64,000 bases of DNA, taken from Pseudomonas congelans (lineage in GTDB: Bacteria > Pseudomonadota > Gammaproteobacteria > Pseudomonadales > Pseudomonadaceae). Below are positions 1-8,241 of the stretch, in pieces. How positions within the stretch are numbered: the stretch's first letter is position 1; the number at the start of each line of letters is the position of its first letter. The notes beneath the pieces are model-generated. The model did not search any database, was not told where the DNA came from, and was given only the letters and a program-made list of their open reading frames with translations. The stretch spans positions 322,471 through 386,470 of the forward strand of contig NZ_FNJH01000003.1 in assembly GCF_900103225.1 (NCBI RefSeq), read 5' to 3'. Position numbers and translations under genes: made by a program.

Positions 1-125
1 ACGAAGTCGGGCCGGAAACGGAGCTGCGGGCTTTGCCTACTTTGGCCCCATCAAAGTAGGTCGCCGAGGGGCGAAAAGGTGACCTGAGCCGAACCCAAAT
101 CCACCTGACAAAGAAAAACCGTTGT
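1..125. repeat. Intergenic edge with inverted repeat
   Basis: No gene is supported in the first 235 bases. An inverted repeat CCTACTTTG / CAAAGTAGG lies at 36-60, followed by a small GC-rich dyad (CGCC...GGCG) near 62-73. I recall similar intergenic repeats in Pseudomonas genomes, but cannot confirm this without a search. Confidence 0.4.
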
Positions 126-175
126 GTGACGCAGAGCGTCACGATCTGCATTCCCACGCGGAGCGTGGGGACGAT
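126..175. repeat. REP element, two adjacent hairpins
   Basis: Two palindromes sit side by side: GTGACGC AGA GCGTCAC at 126-142 and CCCACGC GGA GCGTGGG at 153-169. They are joined by about 10 bases and followed by ACGAT. This is the P. syringae-type REP layout and it recurs at three other places in the window. It lies 60 bases beyond the 3' end of trkH. The tyrosine transposase that normally mobilises REPs is not in the window. Confidence 0.8.
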
Positions 176-235
176 AAAAATCTCCGTTTTCCGGACTCTT
201 CAAGACTTGTGTACGACGATGAGTGCTGCCAGACC

Positions 236-1690
236 TCAATGCCGCCAGAATGCCGGTACACACAGCACCAGCACAGTAATGATTTCCAGACGACCCAGCA
301 GCATGCCGCCGGACAGAATCCATTTGGCCGCATCCGGCAAGGTAGAGAAATTGCCCGCTGGCCCGATGACCTCACCCAACCCTGGCCCTACACCCGATAC
401 TGTACTGGCAGCGCCAGTCAGTGCGGTCATCCAGTCCAGCCCGAGCAGCGACAGCATCAGCGCGATCAGACAGATAGTGATCGTGAAGAAAAACGAAAAA
501 GTCAGGATCGAGCGCACGATTTCGTCGTCCAGCCGATGGCCGTTGTATTTCTGCTTCATCACCGCGCGCGGATGGATCAGTTGATTGAGGTTGGTCTTGA
601 GGAGAATGTAGGCCACCTGAAAGCGGAAGATCTTCACCCCGCCCGCGGTCGAGCCGGAACAACCGCCGATAAAGCCCAGATAAAAGAACAGCATCAGCGA
701 GAAATTGCCCCACAGGCTGTAGTCACCCAGTGCAAAACCCGTCGTCGTCACCACCGAGGTCACGTTCAGCGCGACATGGCGCAGCGCCTCGGTCCACGGC
801 AGGTCAGTGGTATTGGCGTACCAGACGGTCATTACCAGCCAGGTGATCAACAGCAGCCCGATCAGCCCCTGAACCTGTTCATCCTTGAGCAACGCCTTGC
901 GGTTGCCGCGCAGCGTCGCGACATACAGGGTAAAGGGCAGGCTGCCGAGGATCATCACCACAATCGCCACCCAATGCACCGCCGGTTGCGGCCATTTGGC
1001 CAGCGACTGGTCGGAGGTGGAGAAGCCGCCGGTGGAAATCGCCGACATCGCGTGATTGATCGCGTCGAACAGACTCATGCCCGCCGCCCAGAAGGCCAGG
1101 CTGCCCAGCGCGGTAAAGCCCACATAGGCGAGCACGATGAACTTGGCCACCATGTGCGAGCGGGGCATGACCTTTTCCGAGCGGTCCGAGGACTCGGTCT
1201 GAAACAGGCGCATGCCGCCGATGCGCAGCAAGGGCAGAATCGCCACGGCCATACCGATGAAGCCGATGCCGCCCAGCCAGTGCAGCATCGAACGCCAGAT
1301 CAGAATGCCCGGAGACATGCTGTCCAGGTGGCTGAGTACTGTCGAGCCGGTGGCCGTGATGCCGGACATGCTCTCGAAGAACGAGTCGGTGTAACTGATG
1401 TGCTGGGTAAGCAGAAAGGGCAGGGCGGCGAAAATGCACACCACAATCCAGCTGGAGACGGTCAGCATGTACATGTCCCGCGGGCGCAACTGAACGTTGT
1501 CGGGACGTCCGGGCACCACCAGCGCCAGGCCGGCGATGAAGGTGATTGCGCTGGCCCAGAGAAACTCGCGCAGGTCCTCGAAACGGTCGTAGATGACCAG
1601 CGTGGCCATGGGCACGATCATGGCGACAGCCAGGGTGATCAGGAAGATGCCGATAATGAAACCGATGATACGCAAGGTCGGCAACGACAT
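236..1690 (-). CDS. trkH: Trk potassium uptake protein TrkH/TrkG family
   Basis: 484 aa, the normal size for TrkH, the membrane subunit of the Trk K+ uptake system that works with the cytoplasmic NAD-binding protein TrkA. The protein is almost entirely hydrophobic helices. The four pore-loop filters are visible: TATGS (about residue 113), STGGF (about 220), TTTGF (about 320) and CSGSTAGG (about 345). The ATG start is followed at once by the first membrane segment; its ribosome site is weak. It is divergent from the nitroreductase gene, and trkA is not in the window. This gene followed by a nitroreductase and a Cpx-like operon matches the order I know from P. aeruginosa PA3210-PA3204. Confidence 0.95.
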   Translation of the reverse strand: MSLPTLRIIGFIIGIFLITLAVAMIVPMATLVIYDRFEDLREFLWASAITFIAGLALVVPGRPDNVQLRPRDMYMLTVSSWIVVCIFAALPFLLTQHISYTDSFFESMSGITATGSTVLSHLDSMSPGILIWRSMLHWLGGIGFIGMAVAILPLLRIGGMRLFQTESSDRSEKVMPRSHMVAKFIVLAYVGFTALGSLAFWAAGMSLFDAINHAMSAISTGGFSTSDQSLAKWPQPAVHWVAIVVMILGSLPFTLYVATLRGNRKALLKDEQVQGLIGLLLITWLVMTVWYANTTDLPWTEALRHVALNVTSVVTTTGFALGDYSLWGNFSLMLFFYLGFIGGCSGSTAGGVKIFRFQVAYILLKTNLNQLIHPRAVMKQKYNGHRLDDEIVRSILTFSFFFTITICLIALMLSLLGLDWMTALTGAASTVSGVGPGLGEVIGPAGNFSTLPDAAKWILSGGMLLGRLEIITVLVLCVPAFWRH

Positions 1691-1863
1691 GACAGGCTCT
1701 GGCTGGTGTGAGGAAAGGCGCCATTCTACCTGCGCTTGAGGGCATGTAAACCGGCGCGGCCGAGGACCTGCTTCAAGCGCAGAGGTAACGAATTGTGCGT
1801 CGCGCTCGTTATTGACGCTAAACAGGCTCTAGAATGCTCGATCACTTTTTAAGGAGACAGTCC

Positions 1864-2424
1864 ATGCAGGCGCTCGACGTTTTGCTCAATCGTGTATCGG
1901 TTCCACGACTGGTCGACCCGGCCCCGGACGCTGCGCAGCGGGAAATCCTGTTCGGTGCCGCACTGCGCGCGCCGGATCATGGACAGCTCAAGCCATATCG
2001 TTTTCTGACTGTCGAAGGCGCTGCCCGTGATCGTATGGGCGAGATGCTGGCGCAGGCGCTGCAGGGGAGTGGCGCTGAAGTGACCCCGCAGGCGTTGGAA
2101 AAGGCCCGTCTTGGCCCATTGCGCGCGCCCTTGGTAGTGGTCGTGATCGCGCGCCTGCAGGACCACTTCAAAGTCCCCCGTTCAGAACAGCGGATCACTG
2201 CCGGATGCGCCGCTCATGGTGTGTTGCTGGCAGCGTATGCACTGGGTATCGGTGCCGTCTGGAGGACCGGTGAGCTGTCCTATGCTCCGCAGGTGGCCAA
2301 GGGCTTCGGCCTTGAAGCCGACGAAGAAGTGCTCGGTTTTCTATACCTGGGCACCCCCCTGAACCCGCCGCGCGAAGCGCCGAAAGTCGAGGTGGGCGGG
2401 TTTGTCAGCGAGTGGCAGGGCTGA
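1864..2424 (+). CDS. NAD(P)H nitroreductase family protein (YdjA-like)
   Basis: 186 aa. It closely resembles the small FMN-dependent oxidoreductase YdjA of E. coli: an N-terminal LLNRxSxPRL segment, the APDHxxLKPYRF motif that contributes to FMN binding, GCAAHGVLLAAYALG in the core, and GFLYLGTP near the end. The physiological substrate of this family is unknown; nitroreductase or nitroalkane activity is usually inferred. The ATG at 1864 is preferred because AAGGAG lies 9 bases upstream; an ATG 30 bases earlier has no such site. Its 3' end abuts the convergent histidine kinase gene directly. Confidence 0.9.
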   Translation: MQALDVLLNRVSVPRLVDPAPDAAQREILFGAALRAPDHGQLKPYRFLTVEGAARDRMGEMLAQALQGSGAEVTPQALEKARLGPLRAPLVVVVIARLQDHFKVPRSEQRITAGCAAHGVLLAAYALGIGAVWRTGELSYAPQVAKGFGLEADEEVLGFLYLGTPLNPPREAPKVEVGGFVSEWQG

Positions 2425-3774
2425 TCATACCGACGATGAACTGAGCGGCTCTCTGGGCAGATCCAGCGTGGCGATAAAACCGCCTTCCGGATGATTGCCC
2501 AGCATAAGGTTGCCGCCATGTCGCTCCGCTGCGCGTTTGGCGATCGCCAGCCCCAGGCCGTGACCCGGCGTGGTCTGGCCGGGAGCGCGGTAAAACGGCT
2601 CGCCCAGTTGCGTCAGATGTTCGTCGGCAACGCCCGGGCCGTGATCACGGACGCTCAGACGAATGTGATTGTCGACCTGAATTGCCTGCAGATCGATGCG
2701 CTGCCCGGCGGGATTGAAGCGCAGCGCATTGCGCAGCAGGTTGTCCAGCGCCCGCTCGATCATGTCCGGCCAGCCTTTGAGATGCAGGTTGTCCTGCACC
2801 TCGACATGAATATTCTGATCGATACCGTCCAGTTGTGTGTCGTTCTTCAGACGCTGCAGCAGCGCTTCGAGGTCGATGGGCTCAGGGCCACGAAGCTCGG
2901 CGTCGAGGCGTGCCAGGGCCAGAATCTCACTGATCAGCGCCTCCAGTCGGTCACATTCACGGCCCAGTCGTGGCCAGAGCTTTTCACGCTCGGCAGGCTC
3001 CGCACGTTCAGCCAGCGCCAGGGCGATACGCAATCGGGCCAGCGGTGAGCGCAGTTCATGAGACACATCGCGCAGTAACTGGCGCTGACTGCCAATCAGG
3101 CTTTGCAGGCGCGCACCCATGCGGTTGAAGTCCTTGGCCAGCACGCCGAATTCGTCACGCCGGTTGGCCAGTTGTCCGAGGCTGTGTTGTTGATAGCTGG
3201 TTTGCCCCAGATCGTGCACCGCCCCGCGCAGGCGACTCAGCGGTCGGGTAATCGACAGCGTCACGAACAGGCTGAACAGGGTCAGAACCACCAGTGCAAT
3301 GCCCAGCGCGCTCAATGGCCACATCAGACTCTGACGGTGCCACTCGTCGAGCTCCGGGTGCGGAACGCGGTAGATGAACAGGTAGGTTTCGCCGGTCTTC
3401 GGGCTGCTGTACTCGGTGGCCAGTCGGCGCCAGGGCAGTTTGCGCCCCTGCTCGTCGCCTTCCCGCTGCCGTGCTTCCAGGGCTGCGGCGCGCGGCGGGA
3501 AGGTGCCGCGGACCATGGGCTCGCCGCTGTCGCTGAGCACCTGTGTGTCGATACGATTGCGTCGTTTGATGTCCTGAAGAAATTCCTGAGCGTTATCTGC
3601 GCCCTTGTCCTCGAAGCGTTGCGTCCACTGTTCGGGCAACGAGTTGAGCACCGGGTGACGGCTGAGGATCCATGCATCCTGATTGAGCATATGCCCCATG
3701 AGCACCGACAGGCCGCCTACCAGAGCGATGGCCAGCCAGAAGCTGGCCAGGATTCGCCAGAACAATGAACGCAC
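2425..3774 (-). CDS. cpxA: Sensor histidine kinase, CpxA/CpxS-like
   Basis: 449 aa with a GTG start (GAGGA upstream). Membrane segments at about 7-29 and 152-174 enclose a roughly 120-residue periplasmic sensor. A HAMP segment (about 175-225), the phospho-acceptor box DVSHELRSPLARLR with His239, and an ATPase domain with N, DHGPGV and GHGLGLAIAKR motifs follow. Known CpxA proteins sense envelope stress and phosphorylate CpxR, here encoded two genes upstream. The P. aeruginosa counterpart would be PA3206 (CpxS). A strong hairpin with a T-run lies between it and the preceding cpxP-like gene, so it may be expressed at lower level or from its own promoter. Confidence 0.88.
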   Translation of the reverse strand: MRSLFWRILASFWLAIALVGGLSVLMGHMLNQDAWILSRHPVLNSLPEQWTQRFEDKGADNAQEFLQDIKRRNRIDTQVLSDSGEPMVRGTFPPRAAALEARQREGDEQGRKLPWRRLATEYSSPKTGETYLFIYRVPHPELDEWHRQSLMWPLSALGIALVVLTLFSLFVTLSITRPLSRLRGAVHDLGQTSYQQHSLGQLANRRDEFGVLAKDFNRMGARLQSLIGSQRQLLRDVSHELRSPLARLRIALALAERAEPAEREKLWPRLGRECDRLEALISEILALARLDAELRGPEPIDLEALLQRLKNDTQLDGIDQNIHVEVQDNLHLKGWPDMIERALDNLLRNALRFNPAGQRIDLQAIQVDNHIRLSVRDHGPGVADEHLTQLGEPFYRAPGQTTPGHGLGLAIAKRAAERHGGNLMLGNHPEGGFIATLDLPREPLSSSSV

Positions 3775-3794
3775 GGGATTTCCTCGGTCTCAGT

Positions 3795-3826
3795 AAAAAA
3801 GCCCGGCATGCGCGCGCATGCCGGGT
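3795..3826 (-). terminator. Intrinsic terminator inside the Cpx-like operon
   Basis: A perfect inverted repeat CCCGGCATGC / GCATGCCGGG is followed on the minus strand by six T residues (AAAAAA at 3795-3800 on the plus strand). It lies between the cpxP-like gene (stop at 3861) and the kinase start (3774). It should end or attenuate transcription before the kinase. Confidence 0.8.
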
Positions 3827-3860
3827 TGTGTTCAACTCATCGGGCCGCGAGGCCTGATGG

Positions 3861-4340
3861 TTACAGCGTCTTTGCTGCTTTTGCCGCTTTCCAGGCCTTG
3901 AACTCGGCCCATTCGGCGCGACGTGCGTCTTCTTTCTTCTTGATTTCGTCAAACAGCTTCTGCTGGTCAGGCCTCAGCAGTGCACGAACTTCGCTGTCGG
4001 TCTTGGAGCGTTTGGCTTCGATTTCGTCGTGCATTGCCTTCTGGTCGGCAGCAGGCATTTTTTCCAGGTAGCTTTGGGTGATTTCGCGACGCTCATGCTT
4101 TTGCTCGCGCATCAAACGTTCGATCTGCTGACGCTGTTCACGTGTCAGGTCCAGCTCACCCATCGGTCCCATCGGGCCAGGGCCGCGATCCATTCGTGGG
4201 CCTGGGCCGCGGTCATCGCGATCCATGTGCATGGCAGGTCCGTCAGCATCCGGGCCACCGGCAGGTGGCGGAGGTGGTGCGGCCATGGCAATGGTCGGCA
4301 GGGCAGTGGCAAACATCAAAGCGATCAGGGTCTTGCGCAT
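3861..4340 (-). CDS. Periplasmic CpxP/Spy-like protein
   Basis: 159 aa. A signal peptide (residues 1-20, ending AMA) is followed by a Pro-rich then Met/Asp/Gly/Arg-rich linker (MDRDDRGPGPRMDRGPGP) and a helical, charged C-terminal part with the LTREQRQQIERLM motif typical of LTxxQ (CpxP/Spy) proteins. These act as periplasmic chaperones and, for CpxP, as inhibitors of the CpxA sensor. The ATG at 4340 has AGGAG 8 bases upstream and gives the signal peptide directly; a longer frame to 4406 would bury it. It sits between the response regulator and the kinase genes, which supports a role in the same envelope-stress circuit. Confidence 0.88.
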   Translation of the reverse strand: MRKTLIALMFATALPTIAMAAPPPPPAGGPDADGPAMHMDRDDRGPGPRMDRGPGPMGPMGELDLTREQRQQIERLMREQKHERREITQSYLEKMPAADQKAMHDEIEAKRSKTDSEVRALLRPDQQKLFDEIKKKEDARRAEWAEFKAWKAAKAAKTL

Positions 4341-4422
4341 TGTGTATCTCCTTGTCTCTAGTGCGGCTCGATGCCGATGAGCCCAGTTTAGGGAGATCAA
4401 GGTCAAGCGCGGTCAGCGCTTG

Positions 4423-4438
4423 GTAAAGCTTGTGTAAG
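4423..4438 (+). promoter_or_regulatory. Possible CpxR box upstream of the cpxP-like gene
   Basis: GTAAA-N6-GTAAG occurs about 83 bases before the cpxP-like start. The enterobacterial CpxR box is two GTAAA half sites about 5 bases apart. The match is one base off and the orientation is opposite to the gene, so this is suggestive only. Confidence 0.4.
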
Positions 4439-4526
4439 GAGACCGTTGCAAGTTTTCAGCTTGCGGCTACACGCCAGAAGCGCGGTGCTTTCAACTTGCC
4501 GCGTGAAGCTTGCCACGTGAAGCGGC

Positions 4527-5204
4527 TCAAAGCGCGTAGTAATAGCCGCGGCTGCGCAGGGCGACGATGCGCGGGCGGCCGTCGGAGTGCGGGCCGATTT
4601 TCTTGCGCAGGTTGCTGACGTGCATGTCCAGACTGCGGTCGTACAGGGTCAGTTTGCGGCCCAGCGCCAACTGTGCCAGTTCCTGCTTGTCCAGCGGTTC
4701 GCCGGGCTGGCGCATCAATGCTTCCAGCAAGCGGCTTTCGGACACGGTGAGGGTCAGCTCCTTTTCGTCGACACTGACCACGCCGCGCATCGGGCTGAAG
4801 GTCAGGTCACCCAGTTCGAGCTGGCTGGACGAGGCTACCGGATGACTGCGGCGCAGTACGGCGCGCAGGCGGGCGGTGAGTTCGCGAGGGTCGCAGGGTT
4901 TTGCCAGGTAATCGTCAGCGCCCAGTTCAAGGCCCAGAATGCGGTCCAGCGGCTCGCCGCGTGCCGAGAGCATCACCACCGGCAGGTCAGGGTGGTCTGC
5001 GCGTAATTGCTTGAGCAGCTCAAGACCGCTGCCATCGGGCAGCATCACGTCCAGCACCACGGCAGCGGGGGCGGCGTCGGCCAATGCCTGACGCGCGCTG
5101 GTCCCGTCGTGACAGGCGCGCACCTGAAAGCCTTCCTGGCTCAGCCAACTGCTCAGCAGTTCGCACAGCTCCTGATCATCATCAATTAGTAACAGCTCGC
5201 TCAT
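4527..5204 (-). CDS. cpxR: OmpR-family response regulator, CpxR-like
   Basis: 225 aa. The receiver domain (1-115) has the acidic pocket (D8-D10), phospho-acceptor Asp52 in VVLDVMLPDGSG and the conserved Lys102 in LAKPCDPREL. The C-terminal winged helix (about 130-225) contains the VSNLRKKIG...RIVALRSRGYYY signature of OmpR-type DNA-binding domains. It should be phosphorylated by the kinase at 2425-3774. The P. aeruginosa counterpart PA3204 (CpxR) is reported to affect efflux genes. It lies 7 bases after the coiled-coil membrane protein gene, so the two are co-transcribed. Confidence 0.9.
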   Translation of the reverse strand: MSELLLIDDDQELCELLSSWLSQEGFQVRACHDGTSARQALADAAPAAVVLDVMLPDGSGLELLKQLRADHPDLPVVMLSARGEPLDRILGLELGADDYLAKPCDPRELTARLRAVLRRSHPVASSSQLELGDLTFSPMRGVVSVDEKELTLTVSESRLLEALMRQPGEPLDKQELAQLALGRKLTLYDRSLDMHVSNLRKKIGPHSDGRPRIVALRSRGYYYAL

Positions 5205-5211
5205 GACTCAC

Positions 5212-5625
5212 TCAATTTAGCCACTGCCGACGTTGCCTACGCCAACCGCTGACCAATATACCGCACAGAAGGGCGAACATCGCAACGCCACCGCCTGCGA
5301 TGAACCATTGTTGCTGCTCGGTCAGCAGACGCGGGGGCGCTGCGGACAGTGCTTCTTTGAGCTGCAACTTGAGCTTTTGGTTCTCCTGACGCAAACGTGT
5401 CAGCAAGGCGTTGTTGCGTTCCGGATCGGCGTTCTGCAACTGCCGGGTCAATTCTTCGCGCTGCTGCTCGCTGTCCTTGAGGCGCAACTGAAGGTCGGCA
5501 ATCTGGCTGGCGGCACCGGGCTGATGCAAAGGCTGCACCGCGCCACCCTCACTGACAGTCTCGGCGTTTACCTGCACACCCGCTGCCATCAATATCGCCA
5601 ACAGACACCACGTCGCTGAACGCAT
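5212..5625 (-). CDS. Small membrane-anchored coiled-coil protein
   Basis: 137 aa, function unknown. A signal-like segment (1-21, cleavage after VNA) is followed by a Gln/Leu/Arg-rich coiled coil (about 38-92, with LRQENQKLKLQLKEAL), one membrane helix (about 105-127) and a basic tail RRQRRQW. This is the layout of the C-terminal anchor of YgiM-type SH3-and-anchor proteins, but the SH3 domain is absent. GGGAG precedes the ATG. It is the first gene of the Cpx-like operon and probably belongs functionally with it. Confidence 0.8.
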   Translation of the reverse strand: MRSATWCLLAILMAAGVQVNAETVSEGGAVQPLHQPGAASQIADLQLRLKDSEQQREELTRQLQNADPERNNALLTRLRQENQKLKLQLKEALSAAPPRLLTEQQQWFIAGGGVAMFALLCGILVSGWRRQRRQWLN

Positions 5626-5771
5626 CTGAACTCCCTTTTACCGAGCCGTGTAAATTCGCACATTGAGCGGGTTATCGGCAGGCAGGCGGGAATGATGAAT
5701 GAAGGGCGAGGCGGCGGCGCGGCCCTGCTTCGCTGAAAGCAGGGCCTGCAGTTGCTATAAAGGGGAGGGGA

Positions 5772-6071
5772 TCACGGCAGGACTTGCTTGAACGGCTTGA
5801 CCACGACGTTGGCGTAGACACCTGCGGCAACGAACGGATCGGCTTCGGCCCAGGCCTTGGCGGCGCTCTGCGATTCGAACTCGGCAACGATCAGGCTACC
5901 GCTGAAACCGGCAGCGCCCGGGTCGTTGCTGTCGACTGCCGGGTGTGGGCCGGCCAGCACCAGTCGGCCCTCATCCTTGAGCGCGTTGAGGCGCTCCAGA
6001 TGTGCCGGACGAACGCTGAGGCGTTTTTCCAGCGAGTTTTCGACGTCGGTGGCAATGATTGCGTAGAGCAT
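5772..6071 (-). CDS. YciI family protein
   Basis: 99 aa, the usual length of YciI proteins, small alpha/beta ferredoxin-fold dimers of unknown role. The conserved N-terminal MLYAIIATD strand, the LxxRPxHLxRLxxLKxxGRLxxAGP stretch and the late AEADPFxxAGVY motif are all present. It lies one base downstream of yciB on the same strand, so the two form an operon. The preceding 146 bases contain no other gene. Confidence 0.92.
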   Translation of the reverse strand: MLYAIIATDVENSLEKRLSVRPAHLERLNALKDEGRLVLAGPHPAVDSNDPGAAGFSGSLIVAEFESQSAAKAWAEADPFVAAGVYANVVVKPFKQVLP

Positions 6072-6072
6072 G

Positions 6073-6669
6073 TCAGTCCTCGGATTTGGTCGTATTGGGA
6101 GCGGAGTCGTGCAGGTGGCGCGACAGATAGATACCCTGGCCGACCAGGAAGACCAGGGTCATGCCCAGGCTGCCGAATACTTTGAAGTCGACCCAGAATT
6201 CCTGATAAGTGAAGGCCACATACAGGTTGGCCGCGCCACAGAACAGGAAGAATATGATCCAGGCGATGTTGAGCCGGGTCCAGATCGCCGCCGGCAGGGT
6301 CAATGCATGGCCCATGATGCGCTGGATAAGCGGACGGTCGCCGATGAAATGACTGCCGGCGAAGGCGACGGCAAACAGCCAGTTGACCACCGGGGCTTTC
6401 CATTTCAGGAAGGTTTCGCTGTGGAAGGCCAGAGTCAGGCTGCCGAACACCAGGCACGCTACCAGCGTGAGCCACTGGCTTTTTTCCAGCTTGCGCTGTT
6501 TGACGTAGAGAATGCCGTAGACCACCACCGAACTGATGATCAGCATCGCCGTTGCACTGAAAATGCCGCCTACCATATAGGTATTGCCGAGGATATCCAC
6601 GGCACGCGGCTCGGTTTTGTAAACGATGAAGAACAGCAGCAGCGGGATGAAGTCGATGAATTGTTTCAC
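6073..6669 (-). CDS. yciB: Septation protein A (YciB/IspZ), inner-membrane protein
   Basis: 198 aa from a GTG start giving (M)[17 protein letters not shown], the conserved N-terminus of the family, and the usual length. A TTG 39 bases further upstream is open but adds residues not expected in the family. The protein is mostly hydrophobic with about five membrane helices and carries the KWKAPVVNW and [14 protein letters not shown] motifs. YciB is linked to cell-envelope integrity and septation by genetic studies in other bacteria; its biochemical activity is not known. It is divergent from the PHP-domain gene and upstream of yciI. Confidence 0.92.
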   Translation of the reverse strand: MKQFIDFIPLLLFFIVYKTEPRAVDILGNTYMVGGIFSATAMLIISSVVVYGILYVKQRKLEKSQWLTLVACLVFGSLTLAFHSETFLKWKAPVVNWLFAVAFAGSHFIGDRPLIQRIMGHALTLPAAIWTRLNIAWIIFFLFCGAANLYVAFTYQEFWVDFKVFGSLGMTLVFLVGQGIYLSRHLHDSAPNTTKSED

Positions 6670-6734
6670 AATGGCAGCCAGAAGCAGGATGTGGCGGCAT
6701 AATAACAAACATCAATGAACACGAAAGCATCACT

Positions 6735-7598
6735 ATGAATGTAGACCTGCACTGCCACAGCACCGCTTCCGACGGGGCACTCTCGCCCACGGCACTGGTT
6801 GCGCGTGCTCATGAAAACGGCGTGCGCGTCCTTTCGCTGACCGACCACGACACCCTTGAAGGGCTTGAAGAAGCCCGTACGGCGGCGCATTCATTGGGTA
6901 TGCAACTGGTCAACGGGGTGGAGCTGTCCTGCACCTGGGGCGGCGCGACCATTCATATTCTGGGTTACGGATTCGATACCCAGGCCCCGGCGCTGACCGA
7001 AGCCGTCAGTCGTTTGCATGAGGGACGCTGGCTGCGTGCGGAAGAAATCAGCCGCAAATTGGCGATCAAAGGTATGCCTGGCGCGCTGGAAGGCGCTCGC
7101 GCGATTCAGCAGGAGCTGGGTGACAGCGGTAATGCGCCTGCACGTCCGCACTTTGCCGACTTCATGGTGCGCTCGGGTTTCGTCAAGGACCGCGCCGAGG
7201 CATTTCGCAAATGGCTGGGGGCGGGCAAACTGGGCGATGTGAAGCAGCACTGGCCGACGTTGGAAGACACGGTTGCCACCCTGCGGGCGTCGGGTGCATG
7301 GGTCAGCCTCGCGCATCCTTCACATTATGACTTTACCCGCAGTAAACGGCGTAAACTGGTCGGCGATTTCGTCCAGGCCGGCGGGCACGCCATAGAAGTG
7401 GTCAATGGCATGCAGCCTGCCGATCAGGTCGGCACCCTGGCCATCCTTGCACGCGAGTTCGGACTGCTGGTCTCTGCCGGCAGCGACTTCCACGGTCCTG
7501 GCACCTGGGGCGAGATCGGCACTTATCGTCCCGTGCCTGAAGATCTACCGCCTTTGTGGTGCAGATTCAAACATGAACAGCCTACTGCCGCCGTCTGA
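6735..7598 (+). CDS. rnm: PHP-domain phosphoesterase, RNase AM (YciV/TrpH)
   Basis: 287 aa. The N-terminal DLHCHSTASDG metal-binding motif, LTDHDTLEG, ELSCTWGGATIHILGY, the Ser/His segment SLAHPSHY and a late SDFHGPG motif mark a PHP phosphoesterase. E. coli YciV/RNase AM trims 5' ends of rRNAs and acts on short RNAs and pAp. It begins a cluster with yciO, scpA and scpB on the plus strand, which is the gene order known from other pseudomonads (PA3200-PA3197). Confidence 0.92.
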   Translation: MNVDLHCHSTASDGALSPTALVARAHENGVRVLSLTDHDTLEGLEEARTAAHSLGMQLVNGVELSCTWGGATIHILGYGFDTQAPALTEAVSRLHEGRWLRAEEISRKLAIKGMPGALEGARAIQQELGDSGNAPARPHFADFMVRSGFVKDRAEAFRKWLGAGKLGDVKQHWPTLEDTVATLRASGAWVSLAHPSHYDFTRSKRRKLVGDFVQAGGHAIEVVNGMQPADQVGTLAILAREFGLLVSAGSDFHGPGTWGEIGTYRPVPEDLPPLWCRFKHEQPTAAV

Positions 7599-7611
7599 AC
7601 AGGAAGTAATC

Positions 7612-8241
7612 GTGAGTCAATTTTTCCAGGTCCATCCGGAAAACCCGCAGCCGCGCCTGATCAAGCAGGCCGCTGAAATCATCAAGGCCGGCGGGCTGGT
7701 GGTGTACCCGACAGATTCGTCCTATGCACTGGGTTGCCAGATCGGCGACAAGAGCGCCATCGAGCGTATCCGCCGCCTGCGTCAGCTGGACGACAAGCAC
7801 AACTTCACCCTGATGTGTTGCGACCTGTCGCAACTGGGGCTGTTTGCCAAGGTCGATACCGGCGCGTTCCGTGCTCTGAAGGCACACACGCCAGGTCCGT
7901 ACACCTTCATTCTCAACGCCACCCGCGAGGTGCCGCGTCTGGTGCTGCACCCCAAGCGTCGTACCATCGGCCTGCGTGTGCCGAGCCATCCCATCGCCCA
8001 GGCCCTGCTGGAGCAACTGGGTGAGCCGCTGATGAGTGTCAGCCTGATCATGCCGGGTGACACTGTGCCGCTCAGCGACCCCTATGAGATGCGTCAGGTT
8101 CTCGAGCATCAGGTCGACCTGATCATCGATGGCGGGATCGGCGGTATTTCGGCGTCCACGGTCATTAATCTGGCCGAGGGTGAACCCCAGATCGTTCGGG
8201 TTGGCTGCGGTGATCCGACGCCGTTCGGTGAACGCGCCTGA
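7612..8241 (+). CDS. yciO: Sua5/YciO/YrdC-family protein YciO
   Basis: 209 aa from a GTG start with AGGAA a few bases upstream; an ATG at 7573 would overlap the previous gene. YrdC-fold features include GGLVVYPTDSSYALGC, the KHNFTLMCCDLSQL segment, and the RTIGLRVPSHP motif. YrdC/Sua5 proteins make threonylcarbamoyl-AMP for tRNA t6A; YciO is a paralogue whose contribution is weaker or unclear, so the activity is not assigned. Its stop codon overlaps the scpA start (TGATG). Confidence 0.9.
   Translation: MSQFFQVHPENPQPRLIKQAAEIIKAGGLVVYPTDSSYALGCQIGDKSAIERIRRLRQLDDKHNFTLMCCDLSQLGLFAKVDTGAFRALKAHTPGPYTFILNATREVPRLVLHPKRRTIGLRVPSHPIAQALLEQLGEPLMSVSLIMPGDTVPLSDPYEMRQVLEHQVDLIIDGGIGGISASTVINLAEGEPQIVRVGCGDPTPFGERA

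Noticed and set aside
122..1711. 529-codon plus-strand frame over trkH
   Set aside because: Rich in His, Gln and Arg and without any recognisable motif; it is the complement of trkH.
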